From NCBI GenBank assembly GCA_030042755.1, contig JASHZC010000056.1:1-19060 (forward strand): DNA of 19,060 nucleotides, given 5' to 3'. Below the pieces are notes generated by a model. It was not told where the DNA came from. It saw only the letters and a program-made list of their open reading frames with translations, and made no database searches. The stretch comes from Vulcanimicrobiota bacterium (GTDB taxonomy: Bacteria; Eremiobacterota; Eremiobacteria; Baltobacterales; Baltobacteraceae). Position numbers and translations under genes: made by a program. The stretch's first letter is position 1, and every line of letters starts with the position of its first letter. This document shows positions 1 to 7,607 of the stretch, in pieces.

Positions 1-32
1 GAGCGCGAAATCGAATTGGCGACCGCCGCGGG

Positions 33-602
33 TTAAGGCTCCTTGGATCCGTTCTCTGGCGGGGCGTGCGTTTGTATGGTCTCGAACGGCTTGCCGTCGG
101 GACCGTAAGGTATCGGTTCGAGGCCGCGCCCATGCAATAAGCGCGAGCTAACCGCGCCGATGCGAATCAAGATGCGGTCGTGCCCGAGCAGCGGAAAGAG
201 CAGCTCGAGCGGCGGGCCTTCCTTCTCTCCGGTGAGCGCCATGCGAACGGCGGCAAACGCGTCGTGCCGCGCGATTCCGAACTCCCGGGCGATTTCAGGA
301 ATGTCGTGCGCGAGGGGCAAGCCTCGCAATTCCGGTTGATGATCGACATACTGCCCGATGGTATCGAGGAAGAACAGTACGCTTCGCGTCCGTAAACGCT
401 CGAGTTCGAGCGCGGGAATCACGCACGACTCCGCACGCAGTCCAGCGATTGGTGCGAAAGCATTGTCGACCGATTCGATCCGATCGCCGTATGCTTCGAT
501 GAAGGTATCGATCCATCGCAGAGCGGCCTCTGGTGCGGGTTCTTCGAGAAACCCCCAGCGCTGCATTGCACGCGCCAAGTCGGAACGGTGCAATTCGCTC
601 AT
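33..602 (-). CDS. Free-standing GluRS-type anticodon-binding domain protein (189 aa)
   Basis: The protein resembles only the C-terminal, all-helical anticodon-binding part of bacterial glutamyl-tRNA synthetase (GltX). The signature is around residues 100-150: the stretch ending VRMALTGEKEGPPLELLFPL followed by LGHDRILIRI corresponds to the GltX C-terminal pattern 'plR.AltG...gP.l.ell..LGke..l.Rl'. No HIGH or KMSKS motif and no Rossmann catalytic domain is present. A normal GltX is about 470-490 residues; this is roughly its last 175. The start is well fixed, because its ATG overlaps the ispF stop (ATGA), so a catalytic half cannot lie directly upstream. It occupies the gltX position in the Firmicutes order yacL-ispD-ispF-gltX. 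It may pair in trans with a truncated catalytic subunit encoded elsewhere, or be a paralogue with another RNA-binding role. Bases 1-32 downstream hold nothing I recognise. Domain identity is fairly sure; function is inference. Confidence 0.75.
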   Translation of the reverse strand: MSELHRSDLARAMQRWGFLEEPAPEAALRWIDTFIEAYGDRIESVDNAFAPIAGLRAESCVIPALELERLRTRSVLFFLDTIGQYVDHQPELRGLPLAHDIPEIAREFGIARHDAFAAVRMALTGEKEGPPLELLFPLLGHDRILIRIGAVSSRLLHGRGLEPIPYGPDGKPFETIQTHAPPENGSKEP

Positions 603-1072
603 CGTTCGATCGACGCCACGGCGAACGCGGCGATCCCACTGCCGTCTCCGGTATAACCCATGCCCTCGCTCGTCTTCGCCTTAACGCTGACGTATTCGAG
701 AGCCAAACCTAAGCGATTGGCTAAATGTTCGCGCATCGCGCCGATGTACGGCGCGAGCTTGGGCCGCTCGACCACGATCGTTGCGTCGATGTTCGCGATG
801 CGGTAGCCGCTCTGCCGGACGCGTGCCGCGCACGCTTCCAACAATACGATCGAATCGGCGTCCTTCCACTGCGGATCGCTATCGGGAAAGTGCCCGCCGA
901 GATCGCCGAGAGCGGCCGCGCCGAGCAACGCGTCGGAAATGGCGTGCGCCAGCACATCGGCGTCGGAGTGTCCGAGAGCTCCGCGTTCGTGAGGAATGGC
1001 GATGCCTCCCAAGATCAATCGACGGCCTTCTACCAAGCGATGCGCGTCGAAACCGTGACCGACGCGCGTCAT
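599..1072 (-). CDS. ispF: 2-C-methyl-D-erythritol 2,4-cyclodiphosphate synthase
   Basis: This is the cytosolic MEP-pathway enzyme that cyclises CDP-methylerythritol 2-phosphate to MEcPP with release of CMP. At 157 residues it has the normal family length. The N-terminus RVGHGFDAHRL carries the metal ligands Asp9 and His11, and His43 in the GHSDADVLAHA segment is the third ligand. The GDLGGHFPDSD loop and the C-terminal KAKTSEGMGYTGDGSGIAAF signature (CDP-binding Thr/Glu region) are intact. Its ATG overlaps the ispD stop by four bases, and its own stop overlaps the start of the GluRS-domain gene, so the three should be translationally coupled. IspD and IspF catalyse nearly consecutive steps (IspE lies between them and is not in the window). 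In some bacteria the two are fused; here they are separate. Identification is secure. Confidence 0.97.
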   Translation of the reverse strand: MTRVGHGFDAHRLVEGRRLILGGIAIPHERGALGHSDADVLAHAISDALLGAAALGDLGGHFPDSDPQWKDADSIVLLEACAARVRQSGYRIANIDATIVVERPKLAPYIGAMREHLANRLGLALEYVSVKAKTSEGMGYTGDGSGIAAFAVASIER

Positions 1073-1743
1073 CCGAGCAACGCCTCGGCCCGCGCGGCGT
1101 CGTCGGGATGCGTAACTTTGAAATTCTCGCCGCTCGAAGGGACGATCGCAACCTCAACGCCGATCGCCTCGAGCAATGCAACGTCGTCGGTCGCGTCGAG
1201 CCCGGCCCGCTCCGCGTGCTCGTGTGCGCGAATCATCTCGTCTCGCATCGCAAATTGAGGCGTCTGCGCGGCCCATAGCTCTGCGCGGTCGAGCGTATGA
1301 CGCACGAGCATCGTGCGCGGATCGACGACCTTGATCGTGTCGACGACGGGCGCGGCCAACACGGCCGCACGCCCCGTGCGGACTTCGCGCATGCCCGCAC
1401 GCACGTCTTGCGGACGAACGAGTGGACGCGCGCCGTCGTGCACGAGAACCGCGTCGCATTCGATTCCGAGCGCCGCAAGCCCGCATCGCACGCTCGCCTG
1501 TCGCGTCGGGCCGCCGGCAACGACCGTCGTAGCCTGCTGCGACGCAAGGTTTCGAGCAAGAATGCTCATTGCGTCGATCCACTCGGGTTCCGTCACGATG
1601 GCGATTTCGGCAATCTCGTCCATCGACGCAAATGCGGCGAGAGACCACGCCAGCATCGGCCTGCCCCGTAATTCGACCAACTGTTTAGGACGCCCAAAAC
1701 GCGTTCCGCGTCCGGCAGCGACGATAATCGCGGCCCAATTCAT
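1069..1743 (-). CDS. ispD: 2-C-methyl-D-erythritol 4-phosphate cytidylyltransferase
   Basis: IspD couples CTP and methylerythritol 4-phosphate to give CDP-methylerythritol, an early MEP-pathway step. The 224-residue protein has the nucleotidyltransferase N-terminus AAIIVAAGRGTRFGRPKQL (Arg15 and Lys20 region), the metal-binding VHDGARPLV motif, the WAAQTPQ segment and the C-terminal GENFKVTHPDD signature. The glycine-rich loop is about two residues shorter than in the E. coli enzyme, but the PKQ that follows is intact. The ATG overlaps the yacL stop (ATGA), and the ispD stop overlaps the ispF start in the same way. This places it inside a tightly coupled yacL-ispD-ispF-gltX-like string, the same order as in Bacillus. 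A MobA- or CMP-sugar-type transferase is unlikely given the full C-terminal signature and the ispF neighbour. Confidence 0.96.
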   Translation of the reverse strand: MNWAAIIVAAGRGTRFGRPKQLVELRGRPMLAWSLAAFASMDEIAEIAIVTEPEWIDAMSILARNLASQQATTVVAGGPTRQASVRCGLAALGIECDAVLVHDGARPLVRPQDVRAGMREVRTGRAAVLAAPVVDTIKVVDPRTMLVRHTLDRAELWAAQTPQFAMRDEMIRAHEHAERAGLDATDDVALLEAIGVEVAIVPSSGENFKVTHPDDAARAEALLG

Positions 1744-2834
1744 CGCGCGACCGGGCTGGCTGACTTCGCTCGCGCGAAAATCATCTTCCCCGCAACGGTC
1801 TGCAATACGCTCGTAACGATGACGTCGGCCTGCGCTCCAACCAGTCTGCGCCCATGCTCGACCACGATCATCGTGCCGTCATCGAGATACGCAACGCCCT
1901 GATCGGGTTCCTTACCCTCGCGAATCACGTGCACGTGCAATTCTTCGCCCGGAAGTACGACCGGTTTGAGGGAATTTGCCAGTTCGTTGATGTTGAGGAC
2001 CTCGACACCTTCGACTTGCGCAACGCGATTGAGATTGTAATCGTTGGTGAGCAATCGGCCTCGCAGTTCGCGCGCGAGACGAACGAGTTTCGCGTCAACG
2101 TTCCCGGGCGTAAGGTCGTCATATTCGCGTTCGTAGATTTCGATCGCGCGCAGCTCCTGGAGCTTGGCAAGGGTCTCGAGTCCGCGACGTCCACGCGTAC
2201 GCCGTTGAGCGTCGGCCGAATCGGCGATCGTCTGCAGCTCGCGCAGCACGAAACGCGGAACGATGAGCGTGCCTTCAACGAAGCCACTCTGCACGATCTC
2301 GACGATTCGTCCATCAACGATGACCGACGTGTCGACCAGCTTAGCGCTGGCGCTGTGCGGACCGAGACTCTTGGGAAGCGGAACGAGCGGAGACTTCGCG
2401 CCAACGCGCGCGCCGAGGTACGCGAAGAAGATCGTGACGATCAGATACAGCACGATTGCCAGATAGCTGCCCGCCCGCCCGGTGACGGAGACAAACTCGA
2501 AAAGAATGCTCTTGAGAAGCAGTGCGATGCCGAGGCCGACGAGCAGCCCAATGGCTCCACCCGCTAATTCGGCCGGGGCCAAGCGTTCGATCGCGCGTTC
2601 GACGACGTTGAGTTCGTCCTCGAAGAACGACTGCGCGAGCGGGGCGAGGAGCACACCGATCAAGGCGCCGACGACCGGCGAGAGGATCAGCATCGTCCAT
2701 TGTAACCCCTCGCTCGCGAAATGCAGCGAGAGAACGTTGACGTAGACTTCGCGTCCCAGCAGAAAGCCCGTAATGAAGAACACGATGGCGAAGACCGTGC
2801 GCAGGACCGTTCCGGACAAATTACTCGTGGTCAT
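1740..2834 (-). CDS. YacL-type membrane PIN-TRAM domain protein
   Basis: This 364-residue protein has four predicted membrane helices in the first ~145 residues (about 11-33, 45-68, 90-112 and 123-146). A cytoplasmic PIN nuclease-like domain follows at about 163-285, then a TRAM RNA-binding domain at about 288-352. The PIN acidic residues are all present: Asp168 in KLVDTS, Glu199 in FVLREL, Asp247 in NVDAKL and Asp265 in LLTNDYN. Family members (B. subtilis YacL) are commonly annotated as putative membrane-bound RNases; activity is expected from the intact acidic set but not demonstrated by sequence. The gene precedes ispD exactly as in Bacillus and related genomes. Its ATG lies 14 bases inside the 3' end of hemW, and its stop overlaps the ispD start. 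Identification is strong; substrate unknown. Confidence 0.9.
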   Translation of the reverse strand: MTTSNLSGTVLRTVFAIVFFITGFLLGREVYVNVLSLHFASEGLQWTMLILSPVVGALIGVLLAPLAQSFFEDELNVVERAIERLAPAELAGGAIGLLVGLGIALLLKSILFEFVSVTGRAGSYLAIVLYLIVTIFFAYLGARVGAKSPLVPLPKSLGPHSASAKLVDTSVIVDGRIVEIVQSGFVEGTLIVPRFVLRELQTIADSADAQRRTRGRRGLETLAKLQELRAIEIYEREYDDLTPGNVDAKLVRLARELRGRLLTNDYNLNRVAQVEGVEVLNINELANSLKPVVLPGEELHVHVIREGKEPDQGVAYLDDGTMIVVEHGRRLVGAQADVIVTSVLQTVAGKMIFARAKSASPVAR

Positions 2835-3960
2835 GGAATGTTACAAACGCTCCGCACACCTCGTTCGCGACGAACCGCCCTCGTCTTGTTAATCTGAGCG
2901 CGTCGCCGGTGCGCTCGAGCAGGCCGTCGCTTTCGAACTTGGCAACGACCGGCGCGTACCGCGCGGCGACGTCGACGCCGTATCGCTCTTTGAACTCGGT
3001 CAGAACAACCCCTTGCGCCGTGCGTAGTGCCAGCATTACCGCTTCCCCTACCGCGCGCAGGCCCTCCAAACGTTCGGCCTCGCCCGGGATCGGAAGCCCC
3101 CCGGCAGCCGCGAGTACGTAGTCGTCGAGCTTGCGCGTATGGCTGCTCCGTTCGCCGTTACGATACGAGGCTGCGCCGACGCCGAATCCCGCGTACTCAC
3201 CGTTTTTCCAATAATTTTCATTGTGAGCGCAACGGTGACCGGGACGCGCAAAATTGCTGATCTCGTAGTGTTCGTATCCCGCGCCCTCCAGGGAGGCAAT
3301 TGCGACATCGTAGAGTTCCGCCTCGAGGTCCTCGCTTGCGAAAGCCGACGGCTCGCGCTCGCGCCACGTTTCGAACGGCGTGCCTTCTTCTATAGTCAAT
3401 CCGTAGGTCGAGATGTGATCGACGCCGAGTTCGATCGCCATGTCGAGCGAGCGCTGCCAAGAATTCACCGTCTGGCCCGGGACGCCGAACATCAAATCGA
3501 CGGACACGGATCGAATCCCCGCGCGCCGCGCAAGTGCGACCGCTCGCGCGACGTCGGGCATCGTGTGACGGCGCCCGAGGGTTGCGATCTCGTCGCGCAC
3601 GAACGACTGCACGCCGATCGACGCCCGATCGATTCCGACCGCAACGTACTGCGTAAAATCGTCGTCGCGAACTAATTCCGGATTGAGCTCGATCGAAATT
3701 TCCCTTCGCGCGCCGATCGGCGGAAATCGCTCGCGCAACACCCGCGTCAGCGAACCGATTTCCTCCGCGCCGTAGGCGTTGGGCGTGCCTCCACCATAGA
3801 AAATCGTCGCCGCCGGTTCGGGCAAAGCCGTAGCAATCTCCGCCTGCAACGCGTCGAGGTATTGCGCGGCGCGCGTCTTGGCCATCGGCCACTTTGCAAA
3901 ATCGCAGTACGGACAGATATACGGACAGAACGGAAGATGGACGTAGATTCCGAGGGGCAC
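2821..3960 (-). CDS. hemW: Radical SAM heme chaperone HemW
   Basis: HemW is a radical-SAM-family protein that binds heme and is thought to deliver it to membrane proteins; it is often misannotated as oxygen-independent coproporphyrinogen oxidase. From the chosen GTG start the protein is 379 residues, the family length. It opens VPLGIYVHLPFCPYICPYCD, giving the cluster cysteines Cys12, Cys16 and Cys19. The residue two after Cys19 is Phe rather than the extra Cys of true HemN, which supports HemW. The SAM-binding IFYGGGTPNAY follows at about 53-63, and a HemN_C-like winged-helix end is present. The frame stays open upstream to 4587, but that part lies inside fakB and is an antisense-style artefact. 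An AGAGG ribosome site sits five bases before the GTG at 3960. It lies 23 bases downstream of fakB and overlaps yacL by 14 bases. Confidence 0.93.
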   Translation of the reverse strand: MPLGIYVHLPFCPYICPYCDFAKWPMAKTRAAQYLDALQAEIATALPEPAATIFYGGGTPNAYGAEEIGSLTRVLRERFPPIGARREISIELNPELVRDDDFTQYVAVGIDRASIGVQSFVRDEIATLGRRHTMPDVARAVALARRAGIRSVSVDLMFGVPGQTVNSWQRSLDMAIELGVDHISTYGLTIEEGTPFETWREREPSAFASEDLEAELYDVAIASLEGAGYEHYEISNFARPGHRCAHNENYWKNGEYAGFGVGAASYRNGERSSHTRKLDDYVLAAAGGLPIPGEAERLEGLRAVGEAVMLALRTAQGVVLTEFKERYGVDVAARYAPVVAKFESDGLLERTGDALRLTRRGRFVANEVCGAFVTFHDHE

Positions 3961-3983
3961 ATCGACCTCTATCCTAAGAGAGA

Positions 3984-4838
3984 CTACGCGTCTTGCGCGA
4001 CAAAAATCCCAACGGCGCCCGGGCCTCCATGCGTCGCGATGACCGGCCCTGCTTCGAGAATGTCGAGCATCCGCGGCTGCACGCCATCCAGCTTCGCGCG
4101 TAGTTTTTCGAGCGCATCTTGCGCGAGTTGCGGAGCATTGGTGTGCATCACCAAAAACCGCGCCTTGGCGGGGTCGGAAACTGCCGCCCACGCAAGATCC
4201 AGCATCGTCGCTTGCGCGCGGGCGAACGTTCGAACTTGGGCTTCGGCTACGACCTGACCATCCTTTAGCGCGATCACCGGCACGATCTTCATCAACGTTC
4301 CGAGCACCGCTTGCGCTTTTCCAATCCGTCCCGTGCGCTGGAGATGCGAAAGGTCGGCGAAGCACGCATAGAGACGCTGCGTGGCGCGCTCGCGATCGAG
4401 TGCGGCGATCACCTCGTCCCAGCTGCCGCCTGCAGCCATAACTTCTTGCGCGCGAAGCACCATCATACCGAGTCCACCGGCGGCGCTTTGCGAGTCGTAA
4501 ATTTCGATCTTCGCTCCCGGAAAATTCTGCGCGGCCGTGCGTGCGGAATTGATCGTTCCCGAAAGATACGACGAGATCGTGATGCACAAGATATCGTGTC
4601 CGGCTTCCACCAGCGGCGCGAACGCTTCTTCGAACATTCGCGCGGTCGGCTGCGACGTGGTCGGGAGCGCGCTCTCGGTTTCGAGCAGTTCGAAAAACTG
4701 CCGGCGCGTCAAATCGACGTTGTCGCGATAACTACGATCGCCGAAGACGACGAAGAGAGGTACGATCGTGATGCCGAGCGACGCAGCCCGCTGCGGGTCG
4801 AGATCCGACGTGCTGTCGGTAACGATGGCGATCGACAA
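3984..4838 (-). CDS. fakB: DegV family fatty-acid-binding protein (FakB-like)
   Basis: DegV/FakB proteins hold a fatty acid or acyl-phosphate in a buried cavity. They present it to the kinase FakA and pass the acyl-phosphate to PlsX/PlsY. The 284-residue length is typical. Family motifs are visible: IAIVTDSTSDL at the N-terminus, TSQPTARMFEEAF near 61-73, CITISSYLSGTINSAR near 85-100, and ATHGGPGAVGIF near the C-terminus. The start is TTG at 4836-4838; the codon directly before it is the in-frame plsX stop TGA, so no earlier start is possible. plsX and this gene therefore share one reading frame with a single stop between them and no intergenic base. Adjacency to fakA and plsX makes the fatty-acid role much likelier than for an orphan DegV. 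Confidence 0.93.
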   Translation of the reverse strand: MSIAIVTDSTSDLDPQRAASLGITIVPLFVVFGDRSYRDNVDLTRRQFFELLETESALPTTSQPTARMFEEAFAPLVEAGHDILCITISSYLSGTINSARTAAQNFPGAKIEIYDSQSAAGGLGMMVLRAQEVMAAGGSWDEVIAALDRERATQRLYACFADLSHLQRTGRIGKAQAVLGTLMKIVPVIALKDGQVVAEAQVRTFARAQATMLDLAWAAVSDPAKARFLVMHTNAPQLAQDALEKLRAKLDGVQPRMLDILEAGPVIATHGGPGAVGIFVAQDA

Positions 4839-5867
4839 TCAGGCGCTTTCTACGGAAGATTCGCGGGTGAGGTGGGGCGTCACGAGCTCCGCAATACGGC
4901 CGACGACATCGTGATCCACCTCAGCGATCGCCGTGCCGATCGCGGCTTTGATGCCGCGCCGCGAAACGCGGCCGTGCGTCACGATGCAATTGCCGCGCAA
5001 GCCAAGAAACGGAGCCCCGCCATAGGTCTCGTAATCGAATCGTCGGCGCAGTCCGCGCAGCGCCGGCGCGAGCAATACCGTGCCCATCTTGGTCAGCAGA
5101 TTTCCGCCAAGCAGCGTGTCTTTGATGACCTTGCCCATTGCGGAGACGAGCCCTTCGCCCGTTTTGAGCATGACATTGCCCACGAAACCGTCGGCAACGA
5201 TCACGTCGGCGGCGTTATAAAAGATGTCTTTGCCCTCGATGTTGCCGATGAAATGTATAGGCGCGCGCTCGAGCAATGCGGCCGCTTCGAGCACTTGCGC
5301 ATTGCCTTTCGTGCGCTCTTCACCGACCGAAAGGATGGCCACGCGCGGATTTTCGATGCCGAGCACCGCTTTGGCGTAAGCAGATCCCATCATGCCGAAT
5401 TGCTCGAGCCATTCCGGGCGGCAATCGACGTTCGCCCCAGAATCGAGCAGAACGGTCCGGCCGCTCAACCCCGGCCAGACCGTGGCGATCGCGGGCCGCG
5501 CGACGCCTTCGATCGTCCGTAACCGAATCAACGCGATTGCTAGGAACGCCCCGCTGTTTCCGGCCGAAACGACGGCGTCCGCGTCGCCGCTCTTCACCGC
5601 GTTTACAGCCATGCCAAGGGAGGTGCGGTCGGCCGTACGCAAGGCCTGGGACGCGTGCTGATCCATCGGCACGGAATCGGGCGCATGCACGACGGCAATC
5701 CGCTCGCTTCCTCGCCCTTGCAAGAGCGGGCGAACGCGCGCTTCGTCACCGTACAGCGTCAATGACGCCGCGGGGTACTCGCTTGCCGCGAGAATCGCGC
5801 CGGCAACGACCTCTTCAGGCGCTTGATCGCCGCCCATGGCGTCGACCGCAATTCGTGGATTAGTCAT
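4839..5867 (-). CDS. plsX: Phosphate acyltransferase PlsX
   Basis: PlsX reversibly transfers acyl chains between acyl carrier protein and inorganic phosphate, making the acyl-phosphate used by PlsY for the first acylation of glycerol-3-phosphate. It works at the cytoplasmic face of the membrane. The 342-residue protein begins RIAVDAMGGDQAPEEVV, the family hallmark, and contains MDQHASQALRTADRTSLGMA, DAVVSAGNSGAF, LLDSGANVDC and ADGFVGNVMLKTGEG, all typical. The ATG at 5865-5867 overlaps the fakA stop by eight bases. The TGA stop at 4839-4841 is immediately followed, in the same frame, by the TTG start of fakB. Order fakA-plsX-fakB puts the whole fatty-acid-to-acyl-phosphate-to-acyl-ACP exchange in one transcription unit. 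Identification is secure. Confidence 0.96.
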   Translation of the reverse strand: MTNPRIAVDAMGGDQAPEEVVAGAILAASEYPAASLTLYGDEARVRPLLQGRGSERIAVVHAPDSVPMDQHASQALRTADRTSLGMAVNAVKSGDADAVVSAGNSGAFLAIALIRLRTIEGVARPAIATVWPGLSGRTVLLDSGANVDCRPEWLEQFGMMGSAYAKAVLGIENPRVAILSVGEERTKGNAQVLEAAALLERAPIHFIGNIEGKDIFYNAADVIVADGFVGNVMLKTGEGLVSAMGKVIKDTLLGGNLLTKMGTVLLAPALRGLRRRFDYETYGGAPFLGLRGNCIVTHGRVSRRGIKAAIGTAIAEVDHDVVGRIAELVTPHLTRESSVESA

Positions 5868-7461
5868 CGAGCGAAATCCAGTACTCCGCGTTCTTCATGC
5901 CGCCGTAGTAGTATTCGACGTCGCTATTCGCGTAGGCGTCGATCAGCTCTTCGCTCAGCCGCTGCGCATCCTTCTCGCGCTGAGAACCGCCATAGTAAAG
6001 CGTCACCAGGCCCCCATTGTCCGCGCCCATCTCTTGCAGGACCGCGTGCACGACTTCGTCGAGGCTCTCGCCTGCGAAGAGCTGCCCGCCAAAGGCCGCA
6101 GCCGGTTTGCCCTTCGCCACGGAAACGCCGCCGATCGCCGCGTCCTTGCTCGCGAAGAAAACCGAGGCGCGGCGCGTGCGTCCGGACGCAGCCATGATTT
6201 CGTCGTCGGACGGCGTTCGGTCGCCGGACGAGCGCATCGCGATAAGGCCTGCGATGCCGGCGACGATATCGCTCGTAGGCAAAACGTGAAGATTCTTGTC
6301 GGTCATCTGCGGAACTTCGCTTGCCGCAAGCGCGACGTTTTTGTCGTTCACGAACAAGTACACGTCGTTTCCGAGCGTCTTGTTTACCGCAAGCAAGAGA
6401 TCCCGCACGCTCGGATTGCGCTCGGCGTTCACCGTGACCTCGGCACCGAGCTCGCGCGCGATTCGCTCGAATCCGGCGCCGGGCACAAGCGCAACGATCG
6501 AACGGGAATGTACGGGCTCGTCGACGACGAGCAGCTGATGCTGCTGCTCCATGTTGTCGACCTTCACGCGCGTCGCGCGTCCATTCTTTCCGGCGATTTC
6601 CAAAACACGATCGGGATTATCGGTATGGAGATGCACCTTGATCGTCGGCGGCGCTCCGATGACCAACAGCGACTCGCCGCGCGGTTCGAGCTGCCGGCGC
6701 AGATCGTAGACCGAGATCGTTGCGTCTTCGAGCACGAACTCGGTGCAGAACTTGTTTTCCCCGACCGCCTGCGCCGTGGTGAAGACACGCGGACGAAGTG
6801 GACGGCGCGGAAAGGCGGTCGCCCGCGTTTTGGACTCCGGCAAGAAGCGCAGCACGCCTTCCACAAAATAAACGAAGCCCGCGCCGCCCGAGTCGACGAC
6901 GCCGGCCTCTTTGAGGATCGGCAGTTGGTCAGGCGTCCGATCCAGCGCCTCGTTCGCTGCACGTACGATGCCGCTGCCGACGCGATAAAAATCCCGCTCG
7001 TGCAACGCGAGTTTGTACGCCGCTTCGGCTGCGGCGTCGGCGACGGAAAGAATCGTGCCCTCGACCGGGCGCAGCAGGGCTCCCCGTGCCGCAGCTACGG
7101 CTTCGCGCATGCCGGTTGCGAGAACGAACGTATCGATCTCGTCTCGATGCCGCACGTGATGCGCGAAGCCGCGGAGCATCTGTGAAATGATTACCCCCGA
7201 GTTCCCGCGGGCACCCATGAGGCTGCCCTGGGCAGCGGCAGCAGCAACCTCAGAAAGAGGCGCGTCGCCATCCTTGCCGATGACCTTTCCCGCCTCGAGC
7301 ATCGCCGAACGCACGGTCAGATACATGTTCGTGCCCGTGTCCCCATCGGGAACCGGAAAGACGTTCAGGTCGTTGAGGACCTGGCGGTACTTCCTAAGGA
7401 AGTACGTGCCGGCCGCCACAAACTTGGCGTAAGCGCGGCCATCGAGGGTCGTGACGTCCAC
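5860..7461 (-). CDS. fakA: Fatty acid kinase catalytic subunit FakA (DAK2/YloV family)
   Basis: FakA phosphorylates fatty acids bound to FakB, using ATP. The 533-residue protein has the usual three parts. An N-terminal DAK2-type ATP/Mg domain spans about 8-205, with LNVFPVPDGDTGTNM at 32-46 (Asp39 and Asp41 for metal binding) and GARGNSGVIISQ at 83-94. A middle domain spans about 225-335, with CTEFVLE (Cys239) and KVHLHTDNPD (His277, His279), matching residues proposed as metal or catalytic ligands in S. aureus FakA. A C-terminal degV-like domain follows. The GTG start at 7459-7461 puts the N-terminus where homologues begin, but no convincing ribosome site precedes it, so translation may be leaderless or weakly primed. 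It heads the minus-strand block and diverges from rpmB, as yloV lies near rpmB in Bacillus; no asp23 gene intervenes. Confidence 0.94.
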   Translation of the reverse strand: MDVTTLDGRAYAKFVAAGTYFLRKYRQVLNDLNVFPVPDGDTGTNMYLTVRSAMLEAGKVIGKDGDAPLSEVAAAAAQGSLMGARGNSGVIISQMLRGFAHHVRHRDEIDTFVLATGMREAVAAARGALLRPVEGTILSVADAAAEAAYKLALHERDFYRVGSGIVRAANEALDRTPDQLPILKEAGVVDSGGAGFVYFVEGVLRFLPESKTRATAFPRRPLRPRVFTTAQAVGENKFCTEFVLEDATISVYDLRRQLEPRGESLLVIGAPPTIKVHLHTDNPDRVLEIAGKNGRATRVKVDNMEQQHQLLVVDEPVHSRSIVALVPGAGFERIARELGAEVTVNAERNPSVRDLLLAVNKTLGNDVYLFVNDKNVALAASEVPQMTDKNLHVLPTSDIVAGIAGLIAMRSSGDRTPSDDEIMAASGRTRRASVFFASKDAAIGGVSVAKGKPAAAFGGQLFAGESLDEVVHAVLQEMGADNGGLVTLYYGGSQREKDAQRLSEELIDAYANSDVEYYYGGMKNAEYWISLDD

Positions 7462-7497
7462 GGAGGAGCGGTCTGCGAGCCGCCGGAGACGGAATCC

Positions 7498-7526
7498 TTG
7501 TCAACCTCTCGGACCCGTGGTATCAT
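7498..7526 (+). promoter_or_regulatory. Sigma70-type promoter for rpmB
   Basis: A -35 hexamer TTGTCA (7498-7503) and a -10 hexamer TATCAT (7521-7526) are separated by exactly 17 bases, one and two mismatches from consensus respectively. Transcription would start near 7533, leaving a leader of about 75 bases before rpmB. This is the best promoter-like sequence in the only divergent intergenic region of the window. Consensus-like hexamers in a GC-rich background are supportive, not proof. Confidence 0.6.
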
Positions 7527-7540
7527 CCGAAAGTTCGTCC

Positions 7541-7554
7541 GCGGCCCTAGCCGC
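7541..7554 (+). other. Small hairpin in the rpmB leader
   Basis: GCGGC (7541-7545) and GCCGC (7550-7554) can pair around a CCTA loop, just downstream of the predicted rpmB transcription start. The stem is only five base pairs and there is no following U tract, so it is not a terminator. It may stabilise the leader or be chance in GC-rich DNA. Confidence 0.25.
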
Positions 7555-7591
7555 CGGTGCGAGTTTTGTCGAAGCCCACATCCGTATCTTC

Positions 7592-7597
7592 AGAGGA
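7592..7597 (+). promoter_or_regulatory. Ribosome binding site of rpmB
   Basis: AGAGGA lies ten bases before the rpmB ATG at 7608. It is a purine-rich Shine-Dalgarno match at a usable, slightly long distance and supports the ATG as the start. Confidence 0.6.
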
Positions 7598-7607
7598 AAC
7601 GACCTAA

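Noticed and set aside
1..32. Possible tRNA T-arm on the minus strand (AATTCGATT)
   Set aside because: The flanking five-base stems do not pair, and no acceptor or anticodon arm can be formed within the visible bases.
3961..4587. N-terminal extension of hemW to a 588-residue protein
   Set aside because: The extra 209 residues lie inside fakB in another frame, are Arg/Ser-rich without any family pattern, and the GTG at 3960 with a ribosome site gives the normal HemW length.
4311..5522. Plus-strand open frame of 403 residues opposite fakB and plsX
   Set aside because: It is an antisense shadow of two well-identified genes, with no motif or ribosome site supporting it.
5836..7185. Long plus-strand open frame of 449 residues opposite fakA
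   Set aside because: It mirrors a strongly supported gene, is rich in Arg/His/Asp as expected for antisense frames in GC-rich DNA, and has no recognisable domain.
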